From the NCBI GenBank assembly GCA_033239005.1, contig BSQZ01000005.1:541001-605000 (forward strand): a stretch of DNA of 64,000 nt, written 5' to 3'. The notes beneath the pieces are model-generated. The model ran no database searches, was not told where the DNA came from, and saw only the letters and a program-made list of their open reading frames with translations. Each line of letters begins with the position of its first letter. Position 1 is the stretch's first letter. Positions 48,964 to 61,334 of this stretch are shown piece after piece. The position numbers were made by a program, and so were the translations under genes. This stretch comes from Lamellibrachia satsuma (Eukaryota; Annelida; Polychaeta; Sabellida; Siboglinidae).

Positions 48964-49440
48964 AAGAATGTGTATCATGAAAATAAAAGTAATAAATAAA
49001 CCGCAATAAAGCAAACTTAAGTAAATGTGTTCGTTTCTGTGCCGAATGTAGGAATGTTGATAACCCCGCATTGTCTATACATTGTCTATGCATTGTTGCC
49101 CCCCGTAAAACGATAAATCCGTGAAACTAGCGCTTATATAGTCAGAGTGCAGCATACACGTAACTACAGCTATATTCATAAAAAACCCTGTTCTTGGTAC
49201 AAGTTCCCAGTATAGCCCTTTAATATCTTCATGTTCTTCAGCAGTCGACATTTAACTTTTTTTTATAATCATCGATATGAAATAATTAAATTGCTGATGA
49301 ACTGTGTAAATATCTACTCTTTATTCTTAGCTTAACCTGTTGCTGGTGATACAATGGCGAAATGCCCCTCTGTGATGTTTTCTTAAAAACAACATATTGT
49401 ACTGTATTCAATCTCACATATAGCACCTTAGCGAATAGCG
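48964..49440. other. Unassigned AT-rich sequence
   Basis: No supported gene. C-rich ccaccc runs follow at 49447-49556, and a GCGT/GT microsatellite at 49811-49862. Confidence 0.6.
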
Positions 49441-50031
49441 GTCTTACCCCACCCTCACCCCACACACCACCCACCCCTCACCCCTCACTCCCACCTCCAT
49501 CCCACCCCAAACCACCCCACCACGCCCCACCCCCATCCCACTCCACCCCATCCCCCGTTTGCATTGAGCTGAGCACACACAAAAATACAATAGATTTGGG
49601 GGCATGCCCTTGTGTCTAAAGACTTATTGCGTGCAGGTGTGTTATTTGCAGATGTATATGTCAAAACTTGCGCGAATCAGATGATATTATGACTTTTCCA
49701 AACAAACGCCATGCTGTCCCTGACCGCAATCCTAATTATTAGTTCGATTTATGTTTCTTGACAACGAATAAAATACACGAATTTAATTACTATTGTCACG
49801 TAGCAGTAGACGCGCGCGCTTGCGTGCGTGCGTGCGAGTGTGCGCGCGTGTGTGTGTGCATGGGCGTGCGTGACGAGCGTGTTTTTTAGTTCGTTTTATG
49901 TTGCTAGTCCATATTTTATGCACATACAAATGTGGGTTTATGTTAGCGGTTGTTGACGTAGCTGTGCGCAAGCAACGTCATACATTACATTTAATTAATA
50001 TCGTCGTGTCCATATTTATTTTCAGCATCAA

Positions 50032-50156
50032 TGTACGAGTGAGTGAGTGAGTGAATGATGAGTGAGTGAGTGAGTGAGTGAGTGAGTGAGTAAGTGAGGG
50101 AGGGAGGGTGGGAGGGAGGGAGGGAGGGAGGGAGGGAGGGAGGGAGGGAGGGAGAT
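50032..50156. repeat. (GAGT)n then (GAGG)n microsatellites
   Basis: About 15 GAGT repeats with one interruption, followed by about 14 GAGG repeats. The second tract looks derived from the first by a T to G change. Confidence 0.95.
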
Positions 50157-50562
50157 GTTTTGAACTTTGTGGAATCGACTTTATTGCGAGTCGTAGTGCA
50201 ATTCTGACCGACTTGGATGTAAGGGTTGTCACTGTAAGGGTTGTCAGTGTCAGGCGGTGGAGAAAGTAGCCAACGAGAAGAAAAACCATTATTGCTATAA
50301 AAAAACATTATTGCTATAAAAATAATAACTTTCCGTAATTCACATTGGAACTTTCACACTAAACAAAAACACGAGCGAAGTGATCCCAAAATATCTGCAA
50401 GATCTCCAGAAAATATATGTTGATTATAATTTGTATCGAGCCTTAAGTAACTCAAAGGAAACATGAACATAACGCGTACAATATTATCACCCTAGATCTG
50501 CGAAATGTACGTGTCAGTTGATTCGTAGGAAAGCTCATCCGTAATATTGTTGTTGCTTGCTT

Positions 50563-50749
50563 CATCATAGGACTGCTTCATCATAGGACTGCTTCATCAT
50601 AGGACTGCTTCATCATAGGACTGCTTCATCATAGGACTGCTTCATCATAGGACTGCTTCATCATAGGACTGCTTCATCATAAGACTGCTTCATCATAGGA
50701 CTGCTTCATCATAGGACTGCTTCATCATAGGACTGCTTCATCATAGGAC
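50563..50749. repeat. 16-bp minisatellite, ~12 copies
   Basis: Units of ttcatcataggactgc, nearly all identical. Confidence 0.96.
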
Positions 50750-50759
50750 TAATACGGAA

Positions 50760-51249
50760 TATAGAACACAAGATAAATAATGTATCGTATTGATGATAAC
50801 TATACATGGAAATTACCTTGGGGCAAAATCACTGTTAAAATAAAAAAATGACAAAACAGAATAATGTTTATTGTTTCTCATGCGACAAGTACTAAGTAGA
50901 TCACATATTATGTACATACAATCACGTACACATTATATTAATTTAGACAATGGAAGAAGCAGTGTTGTTCATAGTTCTTTTTTTTCATTTACAAGTTATA
51001 TATCCACATTATTATTTCATAACAATGCCACTATTAAATTATGCATGGTGGCATCACACCTAACCAAAATCTACTATAATAAACTATTCACAATTGAAAA
51101 TGTACCACAATAGAATAAGATAAGTGAATGCAAAGGTATTACAGTTAACCAAAATACACTATTAAAAACTAATCACAAATGAAGATACAATGCACTAGAG
51201 ATTTGGGTATGGCTCGGAATGTTCTTTCGTGTTGGGAAACCGTCTCCTC
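50760..51249. other. Unassigned AT-rich sequence
   Basis: No supported gene. The ORF at 50871-51113 has ordinary AT-rich composition and no domain. Confidence 0.5.
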
Positions 51250-51535
51250 CGCTCAACTTTCGCTTTTTTTGTGTTTTTCGTAGTTTTTTAACGTTTGTTT
51301 TACGGGTAGCAATTTGGATGTGCCTCGTTAGCGGTGAAAGAGGTCGCGAGAAGATCTGAAATTACTGGAGACCAAAGATGTCTAGAATGACCTCGCGCGC
51401 AACAAATAGGTAGATTTTACTGTGAAGTTTTTTATTACAAAGCAGGCGTGACGGTTCGTATAAAAAGCGGGAAAGCGGAACCAAAGGAAAAACAATTTTC
51501 CGCCCGAAAACGGTATTGTTGACACACTAATGGTA
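51250..51535. repeat. Dispersed repeat family B, copy 2
   Basis: Collinear with 3293-3530, with landmarks listed there. It contains aaagcgggaaagcgg, reminiscent of the 22-bp array unit that adjoins copy 1. Confidence 0.55.
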
Positions 51536-51539
51536 GAAA

Positions 51540-52025
51540 AAAGGATGAATTGACAACGTTAAGCATTGGACAGATCTTTGACTCAGGGTGGCTGGAGAGA
51601 CTGCACGCAGACGCCAACGGTCATCATCGTAACTGACAAAGATAACCAAACTAAGCTATTATAAATTAATCGAAAATGAAGATACAATGAAAGCATGCCC
51701 CAATCAACTGACAAATGTACCACAATTGACCTTTAATACACGCTGGTTGTAGTTTCAACCCATCACCCATTTTATCATCTACGAGCAAAACCAACGTCAC
51801 ATTCAGTGCGGCTATCGTGGACGTAGCCTTTTCAACTTAAGCCAACGTCATGCGCACTGTCCTGGCAACGCAACGTTAATCTGCCATTAAGTGTGCGGCT
51901 ATCGCCAATTACACCACGCATCGCTCGTGATTCAGCCGTGTTGAGAAAAGTCACAACACCCCTGCAACAACTTGCGAGCTCGTGGAAAGGTCGGCATTGA
52001 CGTGAAACCTACCGTTGACGACTTA
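51540..52025. other. Unassigned sequence
   Basis: Mixed sequence, no supported gene. Confidence 0.5.
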
Positions 52026-52027
52026 TT

Positions 52028-52205
52028 TTCCGAGAGTGCCACATATTGGCCAAGGGCCCCACATATTTGACGAGAGTGTCACATATTTGCCGAGGGCCCC
52101 ATGTATTTGCCGAGAGTGCCACATATTTGTCGAGGGCCCCACATATTTGCCGAGAGTGCCACATATTTGCCGAGGGCCCCACATATTTGCCGAGAGTGCC
52201 ACATA
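52028..52205. repeat. 40-bp tandem repeat, ~4.4 copies
   Basis: Each unit is two related 20-bp halves, gccgagagtgccacatattt and gccgagggccccacatattt. Confidence 0.92.
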
Positions 52206-52727
52206 AGCGAAACAAATCCAGTTCTAGTTTCGACATTTACTGAAAATATGTTGAACCTGCTTTATATGCGATATCAGAACAGTTAAAATGTAAAATGTCA
52301 ACTAAGATACACCAAACTATTGTGTCATACCTTTAAAACCATATTTATTGTATAAAGTTAATCTGCTGAAACGTCAAAATAATTGCATATCAGCAATAAT
52401 GTTGACGTGAACTAAACTGTAATAAGAATTGTACATATAGAACTAATGCTAATATATTTACGATAGGACATAAACCCAATGGCAAAGGTTTCCAGTATAC
52501 AAACCAATGGTTTTGTTTTATAATGATAATTATTACATTGGTGAAAAAGTTGGAAGTATAATTTGATGTAGACTTTCTTTTGAACACAGCTGTTAAAGGT
52601 TACTCACTTCAACGGGGGGGGGGGGTTCCGACGCAGAAGTAAGTAAATTTTAATAGTTGTGTTCAAACAAAAATCTTTAATAAGATCATTATTATGGTGA
52701 GATCTTTTGTTGCGATTTCAAAACGGC

Positions 52728-53348
52728 ACCTTATATAATTATACAATGTATAGTTACCCGTTAAATAACTATACAATGTATTGTTGCACATTATATAACT
52801 AAACAATGTATAGTTACACATCATATAAATATACGATGTATAGTTGCACATTATATAACTATACAATGTATAGTTGCTCATTAAATAATTATACAATGTA
52901 TAGTTGCACCTTGTATGACTATACAATGTATAGTTGCACATTATATGACTATGCAACGCATAGTTTCACATTATATGACTATGCAACGTATAGTTGCACA
53001 TTATATAACTATACAACGAATAGTTGCACATTATATAACTATACAAATTAAATCAAATGTATTGTAACTCTTTACAATTATATACAAATCAAATCAAGGT
53101 AAACCCTATATGATAATGTAAAGAGAACAATAGGGGAAGAACATTATACAATATTATACTCCCTATAGTTGCACATCATATAACTATACAACGTATAGTT
53201 GCACATTATATAACTATACAATGTATAGTTGCACATTATAAAACTACTAAAATGTTGAGTTATACATTATATGACTATACAATGTATAGTTGCACATTAT
53301 ATAACTACTAAAATTTATAGTTGCACATTATATGACTATACAATGTAT
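52728..53348. repeat. 30-bp AT-rich minisatellite, ~17 copies in two blocks
   Basis: Units of tatagttgcacattatataa plus ctatacaatg at 52728-53045 and 53160-53348, split by about 110 bp of other sequence. Each unit contains the near-palindrome aactatacaatgtatagtt. Confidence 0.92.
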
Positions 53349-53469
53349 AGCAAAAAAAGTGCGCAATGTAACGACCCTAGTTTGCCGTATCTTACTTAAA
53401 TGCAGCCTTAACTATACAGTCATTGTCGAAAATCAGTTTCCAGGTACGGTATTTGGTTCAAATTACCAC

Positions 53470-53737
53470 GTTTATAAAGACAAACAGCTGAAAATCAAGA
53501 TGATAAAATGCAGGTGGATAGGTCACACGTCAAAAGACCCATCCAATATCACCAGACAAGGCTCATGGGGAAGAGAAAAGGAGGACGACCAAAAAACACA
53601 AGAAGACCTTGAAGCGGAAATTAAGAAGATTGGCTACACCTGGAACGGACTCATGAAGATGGCTCCAGGCAGGACACAATGAAGAACCGTTGTCGATGGC
53701 ATGTGCACCCAGCGAGCAAAAGCACGTAAGTAAGCAG
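53470..53737 (+). pseudogene. LINE C-terminal tail (endonuclease-RT, RTE-like)
   Basis: Plus-strand frame reads LKIKMIKCRWIGHTSKDPSN, ITRQGSWGREKEDDQKTQED, LEAEIKKIGYTWNGLMKMAP, then after one stop TVVDGMCTQRAKAR. This is the characteristic tail of invertebrate endonuclease-reverse transcriptase LINEs (WIGH..R..P.NITRQAL.W...GKRKRGRP). It ends in gtaagtaagcagg, like the short tandem tails of that group. A second copy on the opposite strand is at 60540-60790. Confidence 0.75.
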
Positions 53738-53744
53738 GTATGTG

Positions 53745-55005
53745 TGTAAAGGTAAGTTCTTATATAGCGCAGTATCCTTTCAATGGGACGGCTCAAAGCG
53801 TTTAAAACTTCACCCGCTGGCAGACCAGTTCATTCAACGCCATCTCGACTTCTCTGTAAGCATTCAGCGACTGCGCGAAGACTATCCACAGCCAGCCTAG
53901 CTGAGTGAACTGTGGGGTGAACAGCCTAGCTGAGTGAACTGTTGGGTGAACATCCTAGCTGAGTGAACTGTGGGGTTAACAGCCTAGCTGAGTGAACTGT
54001 GGGGTGAACAGCCTAGCTGAGTGAACTGTGGGGTGAACAGCCTAGCTGAGTGAACTGTGGGGTGAAAAGCCTAGCTGAGTGAACTGTGGGGTGAACAGCC
54101 TAGCTGAGTGAACTGTGGGGTGAACAGCCTAGCTGAGTGAACTGTGGGGTGAACAGCCTAGCTGAGTGAACTGTGGGGTGAACAGCCTAGCTGAGTGAAC
54201 TGTGGAGTGAACAGCCTAGCTGAGTGAACTGTTGGGTGAACAGCCTAGCTGAGTGAACTGTGGGGTGAACAGCCTAGCTGACTGAACTGTGGGGTGAACA
54301 GCCTAGCTGAGTGAACTGTGGGGTGAACAGCCTAGCTGAGTGAACTGTGGGGTGAACAGCCTAGCTGAGTGAACTGTGGAGTGAACAGCCTAGCTGAGTG
54401 AACTGTTGGGTGAACAGCCTAGCTGAGTGAACTGTGGGGTGAACAGCCTAGCTGACTGAACTGTGGGGTGAACAGCCTAGCTGAGTGAACTGTGGGGTGA
54501 ACAGCCTAGCTGAGTGAACTGTGGGGTGAACAGCCTAGCTGAGTGAACTGTGGGGTGAACAGCCTAGCTGAGTGAACTGTGGGGTGAACAGCCTAGCTGA
54601 GTGAACTGTTGGGTGAACAGCCTAGCTGAGTGAACTGTGGGGTGAAAAGCCTAGCTGAGTGAACTGTGGGGTGAACAGCCTAGCTGAGTGAACTGTGGGG
54701 TGAACAGCCTAGCTGAGTGAACTGTGGGGTGAACAGCCTAGCTGAGTGAACTGTGGGGTGAACAGCCTAGCTGAGTGAACTGTGGGGTGAACAGCCTAGC
54801 TGAGTGAACTGTTGGGTGAACAGCCTAGCTGAGTGAACTGTGGGGTGAACAGCCTAGTTGAGTGAACTGTGGGGTGAACAGCCTAGCTGAGTGAACTGCG
54901 GGGTGAACGAAAGTGCCAAACTTTTAGACGGCAATAAGAGGATTCGAACCCAGGTTCTTTCGACTGAGAGTCCGACGTTCTAACCGCTACGCCACGGCGC
55001 TCGGC
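53745..55005 (-). mobile_element. tRNA-derived SINE, copy B, with embedded 29-bp array
   Basis: Minus strand. The head is at 55004-54935 (gagcgccgtggcgtagcggt, then cggactctcagtcg, then B-box gggttcgaatcc). Then come tttcgttcaccccgcagttc, the 29-bp array, tagtcttcgcgcagtcgctg, agagaagtcgag and gaactggtctgcc. The 3' end is ctgcgctatataagaacttacc. The order of blocks equals copy A at 33950-34415, and without the array it would be about 250 bp. Confidence 0.78.
53895..54908. repeat. 29-bp minisatellite within the SINE, ~35 copies
   Basis: Units of gcctagctgagtgaactgtg plus gggtgaaca. Variants (gttggg, gtggag, gactga, gaaaag) are arranged in a repeated order: the same series starting with gtggag occurs at 54201 and 54375, 174 bp or six units apart. 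Confidence 0.96.
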
Positions 55006-55009
55006 GTTA

Positions 55010-56300
55010 CCAGGTTCGTCCCCATTTGTGGATTCAGCCTACAGTTACATTTCCCATTGGTGGCCATGTTAACGTTTTGCATAATTATAAGAAAACGTGA
55101 CCATCAAGATGCTGCTATCATCCCACTGACATGCTGGTCGAGTTTTGTCATTAGACATTTCTAACTCTTGTAATATGCCTGTATGTGCGATACCCCTCAA
55201 TGTTTACAAATTTTGGCATGAATTACGACGAACACGTGTCTAATCACCAACAAAAATCACAAATATCCTTCCGCGTATTAAAATCATCTAAAAATCCACC
55301 ATTTCAATCACAACAGCTTCCACCAGCAAACCTGGTAATGTCGTGCACAAATGCACTTATGTCAGATCGTATTAATTTTTTAAAACGTCCTATGTGCAAA
55401 CTTACTATGCCCTGCATTTTAACTGAGGCATGACCCCTTGTCTATCTTCTGCCAACGTCCAGCTACCCCCCAGGGCGAATAAATGTCGCAACATATCTCG
55501 GCCACGCAGTCAACGACGTCACTGACGCGACCTTTCCGGCCACTCGCTTGTGATTCGCCGTTGTTTACCTGCGGTCGTCACGCGACAGTGCTGACCGTCA
55601 TCGCGAGATAACATTCATTACGCCGGCGAGCGTCCACGACTGCGACAACGGGAATAACAAATTTCATTGGTCATTTAATATTGAGCTACTTGGGAGATTC
55701 GTGTAATTAAAATTCCCAAATTTTATGTATTTTTCGATCTCAAAGTAGGCCCTACATTTAAACTAACAATGTTATAATTTGTAATCTTTGCTGCTGTAAT
55801 ATATCTTAAATAAATATTGTGTAAAACGGGAATTTCACAGAACAATCAATCACGCAGTGAAAACTTTATAGTTGACTCTCCGCCGTTAATTGTGGTAAAG
55901 CGGTATCTATCTATCTATGTATATATGTATGTCGTAAAACTAGCGTATTTTACATCATCACAAATCGTGAATTTTCGAACATATTAAGAAATGAAAGATC
56001 ACGATATTAACGTTTTTTGTATGTATACTTTTCTTAACCAACTGAAATGTTATAAATACATATAAATTCAGTGTCACAAACAGTCGTTCAGTTAGCCATT
56101 GAAAATTCGTCAACAATGGCGGATGGATTTTGATTTTTGTATGCCTCGGATGTGGGCGAGTTCGCTTCTGCCTTGAAATTATTAATTTTACGAGTGCTAG
56201 TGATGTTGATGCAAGAAACCGTTTTCAATAATTAATTTCCTTGTTAATATACATGATTTTATGATCTGGAAATGTGTTGCACATTTGAGGACTTCGACAC
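55010..56300. other. Unassigned sequence
   Basis: 55470-55640 is CpG-rich with tgacgtc-type cores. On the minus strand it contains a good donor (cgcaggtaaac near 55570), but no open exon can be defined. The rest is AT-rich with nothing I can support. Confidence 0.4.
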
Positions 56301-56640
56301 GAACCGACCCCAGAGCGAGTGTAAAGCGTTCGCCCGAGTGACCACTCTTTATTCGTCACACGTCACAAGAGGACGAACGATAATGGCTCGCGGGGGCGTG
56401 TGCGCGGGGCAGGCACGGGGGCGTGGACGGGGGCGTGGGTAGCAGCGGCGTGTGGGATGACTAATTAACGACAATAAAGCGCTGACGGCGAAGTGCACTT
56501 TGTTTTCGTTCGTCATCGCTTTGTCTCCTGATTTACGCTTGATGACAATGTGGACCGCGCATGTGATGTCTCACGGGGTAAATAACGGGCAGTTAATCTG
56601 GATGCGACACAATTAATTCCCGCTAGGTGGTATACATGTT
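56300..56640. promoter_or_regulatory. GC-box-rich island, candidate regulatory region
   Basis: Four gggggcgtg/gggggcgtgg boxes lie within 56390-56445. Taatta-type homeodomain cores (actaattaac, cagttaatc, caattaatt) lie nearby, all in CpG-rich sequence that contrasts with AT-rich flanks. No TATA-exon pair is evident. Confidence 0.3.
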
Positions 56641-56869
56641 TACGTTTCTTGTGACCGCCTCTTCATATTCCATGTTATTCTAACCAATCTACCCAGCGTG
56701 AAATGTTCTTGGATATTTTCACGGGTTATTAATAAAATCATACACATGCCTTTTTTGTTAACTGAACGAGCGCTTGGGAATTTGTTTCCTTGTTTTATGG
56801 GTCTCCGCCTGCCTATCCCCTCCCATCCTTTATATATCCGACTCTAATGGTCCATCTTTTCCTTCGTTA

Positions 56870-57195
56870 GTTACTCTTACTTCCCTCTCTTCCTTTCTCC
56901 CTCCATTACCCCACATTTCTCTCTGTCTCTCTCTATCTCTCTCTCTCTCTATTCAATCATTCATTCATTCATCCCATCCATCCCTCTCCTCTTCATTCAT
57001 TCATTCACCCCTCTCGCTTTCATTCAATCATTCATCCACCCCTCTCTTCTTACTTATACCTCCCTCGTTTTTAATTAACTCCCTCCATCTTTCTCTCTCT
57101 CACCCCCGCCCCCTTCCCCGTCCTTATATCAGTCTCGCCCTATCTCACTATTTCTCGTCTCTCATGTGTACTCCTTCTTCCCGCCTCAAATCCTT
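56870..57195. repeat. Pyrimidine-rich low-complexity tract
   Basis: ctctct and cattcattc runs. The 176-residue serine/proline/leucine ORF through it is low complexity. Confidence 0.8.
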
Positions 57196-57290
57196 GCTCT
57201 CACACCCCCCCTCCACTGTCTCTCACACCCTCCCTCCACTGTCTCTCACACCCTCCCTCCACTGTCTCTCACACCCTCCTTCCACTGTGT
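57196..57290. repeat. 20-bp tandem repeat, ~4.5 copies
   Basis: Units of cactgtctctcacaccctcc. Confidence 0.92.
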
Positions 57291-57299
57291 GGCAGTTAA

Positions 57300-57742
57300 G
57301 CTAACATGGTCAGGACCGGTGAAGCACTTCCGGTGAGAAGAAATATTCCAAAGACGCACATAGTGCGCCCTATCAAGTTTCTTTGGTGACTGATTAATTC
57401 GACATCGCGAAACATTAGTTAAACGAGTGGTTTTACAGATCACTGATGGACGGCATTGCTAGTGAACACGCAACGCAAGGAATCAATTAAACAGACCCAT
57501 GTTTCACTAGTTGCCTCTTCGCCCATGGTTCAGCATGTGATGCGTGTGCCATTTAACACGTCTAATTTAATTAGAAATGTCGCCGAGTAATTTAGGATAT
57601 CTTTATTTACTTTCAGGTATCTCTAAATCATGAATTAATGCCAGTTTCGCTAGCACAAGTACACGGTACCACTCACAGCAATAAACACTTCCGCCGGAGG
57701 TATAGGTCACGCCGCGTAATTGACCGGACATTAGCGTCAGCT
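57300..57742. other. Unassigned sequence
   Basis: Nothing I can support; the downstream side of the exon candidate at 57743-57831. Confidence 0.5.
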
Positions 57743-57831
57743 TCACTCTTTTGACATTAACCGCCGTAACGTATCACGGAAAACATCAGCTCGGCGTGTT
57801 TCTTCTAATGAAACGGCATTATTAGAGAACT
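57743..57831 (-). CDS. Candidate terminal exon
   Basis: On the minus strand, acceptor cgtctttccttgcag is followed by an open stretch (FSNNAVSLEETRRADVFRDT, then LRRLMSKE) that ends TGA at 57743. A second possible acceptor (ttgctgattttgccag) lies about 45 bp upstream. The amphipathic, arginine-rich reading looks coding, but no upstream exon, no ATG and no nearby AATAAA were found. The product is unknown. Confidence 0.25.
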
Positions 57832-58600
57832 CTGCAAGGAAAGACGTATTATGTTTCTGTGTCCTTTTTATATCTGGCAAAATCAGCAAGGACAAAGTAA
57901 CATTAAACACAAAATAATCACGTAACCACATTTCTTCTTGTTTTCCGTATACTTTACTGATTACATAAACACGTCCACTGATGGAGCAAATAAAACATAT
58001 TTCGCATTCCAGACTTGATCTTCTGTTGCATCTGCTTCCCGGTGATAGCAATAATTTACTTCTGCGTTATCTTCGACTCCTACGGGGCGTTATTTCTGTG
58101 CGTCTCCAGAACCACGTTGTCGTGATTCTTGTCAGTATGGGTGGCGTCGTGGCGGGGGCTTCTCAAAAGTGCTACACTTCTTTTTGCCCTGTTTAACCAT
58201 TTCACAGTTATGTAATGTAGCGATGACAACACTACTTCAATTACGTTTGCCTAATCTTGAAATTAAGATGTATTCATTAAAAAATTGCGATATATTCTTC
58301 TTTTCACTGAGAGTAACCGTCTTTGCTATGGGATCTCACTTGGTTATGCGAGCCTGCTCACCTGTGGAAACACACTGACAACAAGAATACATTTGCGTTT
58401 AGTAATGGGTACTGCGAGGACAAGACAAGATTGAGAGAGCAATACAGAACGACAGGGGACAAAAGGCATCATGGTGCCAGCGCCCCTAGTTTGTGTGTTA
58501 GGAATGTCGTCATCTGATGAATAAGTGCGGGAGGGCGACACCTCGCGGTGCCTTAGTGATAAATTATTCTGACCTGATGAACAAAATCCGACCGAAATAA
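57832..58600. other. Unassigned sequence
   Basis: Several short overlapping ORFs on both strands, none with a recognisable domain or splice support. Confidence 0.45.
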
Positions 58601-58613
58601 AGGCGGGTGCGCG

Positions 58614-58908
58614 AGCACTTGGTGGACCCCCCTGGATCCGAGCACTTGGTGGACCCCCCTGGATCCGAGCACTTGGTGGACACCCCTGGATCCGAGCACT
58701 TGGTGGACACCCCTGGATCCGAGCACTTGGTGGACCCCCCTGGATCCGAGCACTTGGTGGACACCCCTGGATCCGAGCACTTGGTGGACCCCCTCCCCTG
58801 GATCCGAGCACTTAGTGGACATCCCTGGATCCGAGCACTTGGTGGACACCCCTGGATCCGAGCACTTGGTGGACCCCCCTGGATCCGAGCACTTGGTGGA
58901 CCCCCCCC
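58614..58908. repeat. 27-bp minisatellite, ~11 copies
   Basis: Units of gatccgagcacttggtggac plus ccccctg, with variation in the length of the C run. Frames stay open on the opposite strand because most units are nine codons. Confidence 0.95.
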
Positions 58909-58929
58909 TGTATCCGCCCATACCGCATG

Positions 58930-59711
<782 letters not shown>

Positions 59712-59719
59712 CGGTTTCA

Positions 59720-60105
59720 TTCTCTCCTCACTGAATACTGTGCAGCAAACAGTGAGTTTTTGCATCTAACTGTAGGATTCTAAAATATGGTAAATATTTA
59801 GTAATTTATATTCCAAGGCAAAACGTTGTCCCCTCTACAAAAAGGTAATGAGTGTCCATTTCCTAAGTGCGCGTGGGTAGGTGTCTGTGCCGGTGTTACA
59901 GGGCATGCATGCGCGTCTACTAACTATTTCATTGTTCAGTTAGTACGGAGCTAACTGAAGGGTTCGCATAAATAAAAGGCATCAATTCTCTTAGCTTTTC
60001 TATCAGAAATACTAATAAATTACCAATGTTCGAATTCGAACTGACGACAATTTCCATCGATTCTTGGAAATCGCATCTGCAATTTTTCTTTTTCTTTTTG
60101 AGGCA
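59720..60105. other. Unassigned sequence
   Basis: Nothing I can support. Confidence 0.5.
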
Positions 60106-60210
60106 TTTGACACTTAATAACTTACATCAGCTTCGCAAGTTGTCCTATCAACTCTATTTTGACACTTATTAACTTACATCAGTTTCGCAAGTTGTCCTAT
60201 CAACTCTATT
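60106..60210. repeat. 52-bp tandem duplication
   Basis: Two nearly identical copies of tttgacacttaataacttac plus atcagcttcgcaagttgtcc plus tatcaactctat. Confidence 0.93.
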
Positions 60211-60539
60211 TTCGAGAAAGGTGCTCTCAAACCTGACCTCAATATCCACCCAAAACATTTAGGCATTTCCTAATTTAGCAGCTCCAAGAGCAACCAACTT
60301 TGTATCGCTACACCCTCGACCAAAAACTGCTGGTCGCAAGCATTTACAGCACCATGGTACGATAAAAGAATAATTGTCTTCACCAATAATCCTACTAACG
60401 AATCAAATACTATACACAGTTCAAATATACATTGGTCGTACATTCCGTGACGGCTGCTTGGTCAACTTTCTCGACATAGTTTACCCGTGTACTTCGTTAT
60501 TATGTGTCTGTATATGTAATTTGACTTGACTTACTTAAT

Positions 60540-60790
60540 TTTAAGCCTTTTCACTTCCTTGTGGAGCACATATCATTAACGACTACTTTCCACCGGACAC
60601 GGCGTTGGGCCTCTCCAGTTGTTTCCAGCCACATGCTGCTACTGCCGTCTCTGCTTCCACTGTTCAGCGCCAGGTGTTTCTTGGACTTCCCCATTTACTT
60701 TTTCCGTGAAGGTTCCACGTGAGGGTTCCACGTGAGGGTTCCACGTGTGGATTCCACGTGAGCGCCTGTCTTGTGTGCTCTGTGTTGTCC
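60540..60790 (-). pseudogene. LINE C-terminal tail (endonuclease-RT, RTE-like), copy 2
   Basis: Minus-strand frame reads ALTWNPHVEPSRGTLTWNLH, then GKSKWGSPRNTWR, a stop, then TVEAETAVAACGWKQLERPN. In another frame RVRWKVVVNDMCSTRK follows. This matches the group consensus ALTWNP.GKRKRGRPRNTWRR..E.....G..W..LE......RWR..V..LCS.R. Within it the LTWNP codons have been multiplied as 13-bp cacgtgagggttc-type units at 60704-60760. Confidence 0.72.
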
Positions 60791-61009
60791 GTGGAGAGCA
60801 GGGCCTATCTAGCTCCACCTCCTTCTAATTTGAAATACATTTTGGTTCTTGGTTTGTTCTTTTCGTGTTGCTTCGCTACTTATTGAGATCAGACACATCA
60901 GACCAGTGTGCAACTATTGTTTACTCGATTAGTATCTTAGATGTTGGAAGATACTAACTAATTACACAAAATAATGTTTTGAGGTAGATAGGTCCAATTC
61001 ATTATTATA

Positions 61010-61330
61010 TATGGGAAGAAACTATTTCCAAATGAATTTTTACGAGAAATTGATTGATCTGTTTTCGCATTGTGGTTTCTGTTTAGGAATTTCGGTATTG
61101 TGCTTGATATATTGGTCTGGCTGGATCAGGTTGTGTAATATTTTATATAATCTGATGTATTTTGACTTTTCTTCTTGTCTGGAGAGTTTCCCGCCTAACG
61201 TGTTTAGTACCGGTTTCTGGCTTTCTTGAGTAATTGTGTTTGCCAAATCGGGCTATTTGTCTTTGAATTCGCTCTCCGGTTTTAATACTCTTGTTGACTT
61301 TTGACCATTGTGCCCGTAATGCGCGTTGTC
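61010..61330 (-). pseudogene. LINE C-terminal fragment
   Basis: Reading the minus strand, WSKVNKSIKTGERIQRQIAR then FGKHNYSRKPETGTKHVRRE then TLQTRRKVK, and after a shift YIRLYKILHNLIQPDQYIKH. This is the post-RT segment of Jockey/CR1-superfamily LINEs (W.PYT..DI..LE.VQR.AARFV..NYSR...V). Upstream and downstream portions are unrecognisable. Confidence 0.6.
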
Positions 61331-61334
61331 ATTA

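Noticed and set aside
50563..50749. CRISPR-like arrays (regular short repeats here and at 36777, 62233 and elsewhere)
   Set aside because: Units are head-to-tail with no unique spacers, and the genome is eukaryotic; they are minisatellites.
54935..55004. Functional tRNA genes at 33950-34017 and 54935-55004
   Set aside because: B-box and A-box are present, but the anticodon arm is an extended hairpin without a normal seven-base loop and the acceptor stem does not pair. The shared SINE body identifies them as SINE heads.
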